Shown here piece by piece: positions 63,055 through 64,000 of a DNA stretch of 64,000 nucleotides. The position numbers and the translations under genes are program-made. The notes beneath the pieces were generated by a model. That model had not been told where the DNA came from. It saw only the letters and a program-made list of their open reading frames with translations, and did no database searches. Each line of letters opens with the position of its first letter. Within the stretch, counting starts at the first letter, position 1. The stretch is from contig NZ_CP033069.1 in NCBI RefSeq assembly GCF_003669015.1, positions 4,102,501 through 4,166,500 on the forward strand, read 5' to 3'. The DNA comes from Acidovorax sp. 1608163 (GTDB lineage Bacteria; Pseudomonadota; Gammaproteobacteria; Burkholderiales; Burkholderiaceae_C).

Positions 63055-64000
63055 ATGATCATCTCCTCCAGCGCCGACTACCGCACGGTGGCGCAAAAGT
63101 TTCTACCGCCCTTCCTGTTCCACTACATCGACGGTGGCTCGTATGCCGAGCAGACACTGCGCCGCAATGTGGATGACTTTGCCGCCGTGGCATTGCGCCA
63201 GCGCGTGCTCAAGGACATGAGCCAGCTCGACACCAGCATCGAGCTGTTTGGCGAAAAGCTCAGCATCCCTGTCGCCCTCTCGCCAGTGGGCCTGACGGGC
63301 ATGTACCGCCGCCGCGGCGAGGTGCAGGCCGCCCGCGCGGCCAGCAGGCACGGCATTCCGTTCACCATGTCCAGCGTATCGGTCTGCCCCATCGAAGAGG
63401 TGGCGCCCATGATCAAACGCCCCATGTGGTTCCAGCTCTACGTACTCAAAGACCGTGGCTTCATGCAAAACGCGCTGGAGCGTGCGCAGGCCGCAGGCTG
63501 CACCACCCTGGTGTTTACGGTAGACATGCCCGTGCCGGGCGCACGCTATCGCGACGCGCATTCGGGCATGAGCGGCCCCAACGCAGCGCTGCGCCGCTAC
63601 TGGCAGGCGATGACGCACCCGCACTGGGCCGTGGACGTAGGTCTGCTGGGCCGCCCGCATGACCTGGGCAACATCTCGGCCTACCGGGGCAGCCCCACGG
63701 GCCTGCAGGACTACATGGGCTACCTCAGCGCCAACTTCGACCCGTCCATCTCCTGGAAAGACCTGGAGTGGATTCGCGCCTTCTGGAAGGGCCCGATGGT
63801 CATCAAGGGCATCCTCGACCCCGAAGACGCCAAGGACGCCGTGCGCTTTGGCGCGGACGGCATCATCGTCTCCAACCACGGCGGCCGCCAGTTGGATGGC
63901 GTGCTGTCGTCGGCCCGCGCGCTGCCCGCCATTGCCGACGCGGTGAAGGGCCAGATCAAGATCCTGGCCGACTCGGGCATCCGCAACGGGCTGGACGTGG
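63055..64000 (+). CDS. lldD: FMN-dependent L-lactate dehydrogenase (3' end outside window)
   Basis: The first 315 residues of an FMN enzyme that oxidises L-lactate to pyruvate and passes electrons to the respiratory chain. The start [20 protein letters not shown], the FMN-site [40 protein letters not shown] and the catalytic His region [20 protein letters not shown] are conserved in LldD. The frame is open at the right edge. It begins 13 bases after lldR, so the lldPRD operon is complete in order. Start at ATG 63055. Confidence 0.96.
   Translation, partial: MIISSSADYRTVAQKFLPPFLFHYIDGGSYAEQTLRRNVDDFAAVALRQRVLKDMSQLDTSIELFGEKLSIPVALSPVGLTGMYRRRGEVQAARAASRHGIPFTMSSVSVCPIEEVAPMIKRPMWFQLYVLKDRGFMQNALERAQAAGCTTLVFTVDMPVPGARYRDAHSGMSGPNAALRRYWQAMTHPHWAVDVGLLGRPHDLGNISAYRGSPTGLQDYMGYLSANFDPSISWKDLEWIRAFWKGPMVIKGILDPEDAKDAVRFGADGIIVSNHGGRQLDGVLSSARALPAIADAVKGQIKILADSGIRNGLDV

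Overview
The window is high-GC DNA from a betaproteobacterium. Gene families and intergenic repeats point to the Comamonadaceae, most likely an Acidovorax-like organism. The reasons are: several orphan Bug-type solute-binding proteins, the dapF/DUF484/xerC cluster, an lldP-lldR-lldD lactate operon, and ten copies of an AT-richer repeat built around an AGCGCTT...AAGCGCT hairpin. The taxonomic call is inference. No insertion sequence, integrase-bearing island, CRISPR array, 16S/23S rRNA gene or decoding tRNA was seen.

Layout. 1-2.8 kb: chemotaxis (CheW cut by the window edge, then an MCP) and a DUF2799 lipoprotein. 2.8-6.4 kb: signal peptidase I, then the minus-strand dapF/DUF484/xerC cluster. 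6.5-16.5 kb: housekeeping and accessory genes (glutathione transferase, LysR/MFS pair, Bug protein, Nudix-metallo-beta-lactamase fusion, a pseudouridine-synthase-like protein lacking its catalytic Asp, a YjgN/M48 pair). 16.8-17.8 kb: a lower-GC two-gene cassette, a cytoplasmic peptidoglycan amidase with a periplasmic partner, resembling an effector-immunity pair. 18.0-18.3 kb: rnpB (RNase P RNA), directly behind rtcR.

18.3-26.9 kb is the most interesting part, an RNA-repair island. RtcR (CARF + sigma54 AAA+) is divergent from a near-consensus sigma54 promoter. Downstream lie a roughly 550-nt structured leader with tRNA-like elements, a slipin, a 233-nt tRNA-like RNA with encoded CCA, an unknown 277-aa protein, RtcB ligase, a lower-GC gene with an RNxxxH HEPN motif, the RlaP nucleotidyltransferase and RtcA cyclase. 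The expected logic is that damaged RNA ends relieve RtcR, sigma54 transcription makes RtcB/RtcA/RlaP, and the tRNA-like RNAs are products or substrates of the same system. The role of the RNAs is inference.

27-31.5 kb: cysteine synthase, an FAD oxidoreductase and a second MCP. 31.7-42.7 kb: a long minus-strand catabolic operon: two Bug proteins, EtfA/EtfB, a class III CoA-transferase, two acyl-CoA dehydrogenases of the pimeloyl-CoA type, thiolase and a FadB/PimF-like multifunctional enzyme, with a divergent LysR regulator. Together they look like a CoA-dependent beta-oxidation route for a dicarboxylate or related acid. 43.9-51.4 kb: HtpX, DUF3025, dihydroorotase, a Bug protein, an M20 peptidase with a divergent RpiR regulator, and an unknown secreted protein. 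51.5-56.8 kb: a glutamate/aspartate-type ABC importer with a second binding protein and a LysR regulator. 57.1-60.1 kb: a TRAP transporter (Q-M-P). 60.2-64 kb: the L-lactate operon lldPRD, with two inverted TGGTnnnACCA operators flanking the promoter; lldD runs off the window.

Two repeat families recur. Family A is the ten-copy repeat; three copies are read in frame inside genes (dapF, the Nudix-MBL gene, the DUF3025 gene). Family B (two copies) covers the 3' ends of xerC and the DUF484 gene.
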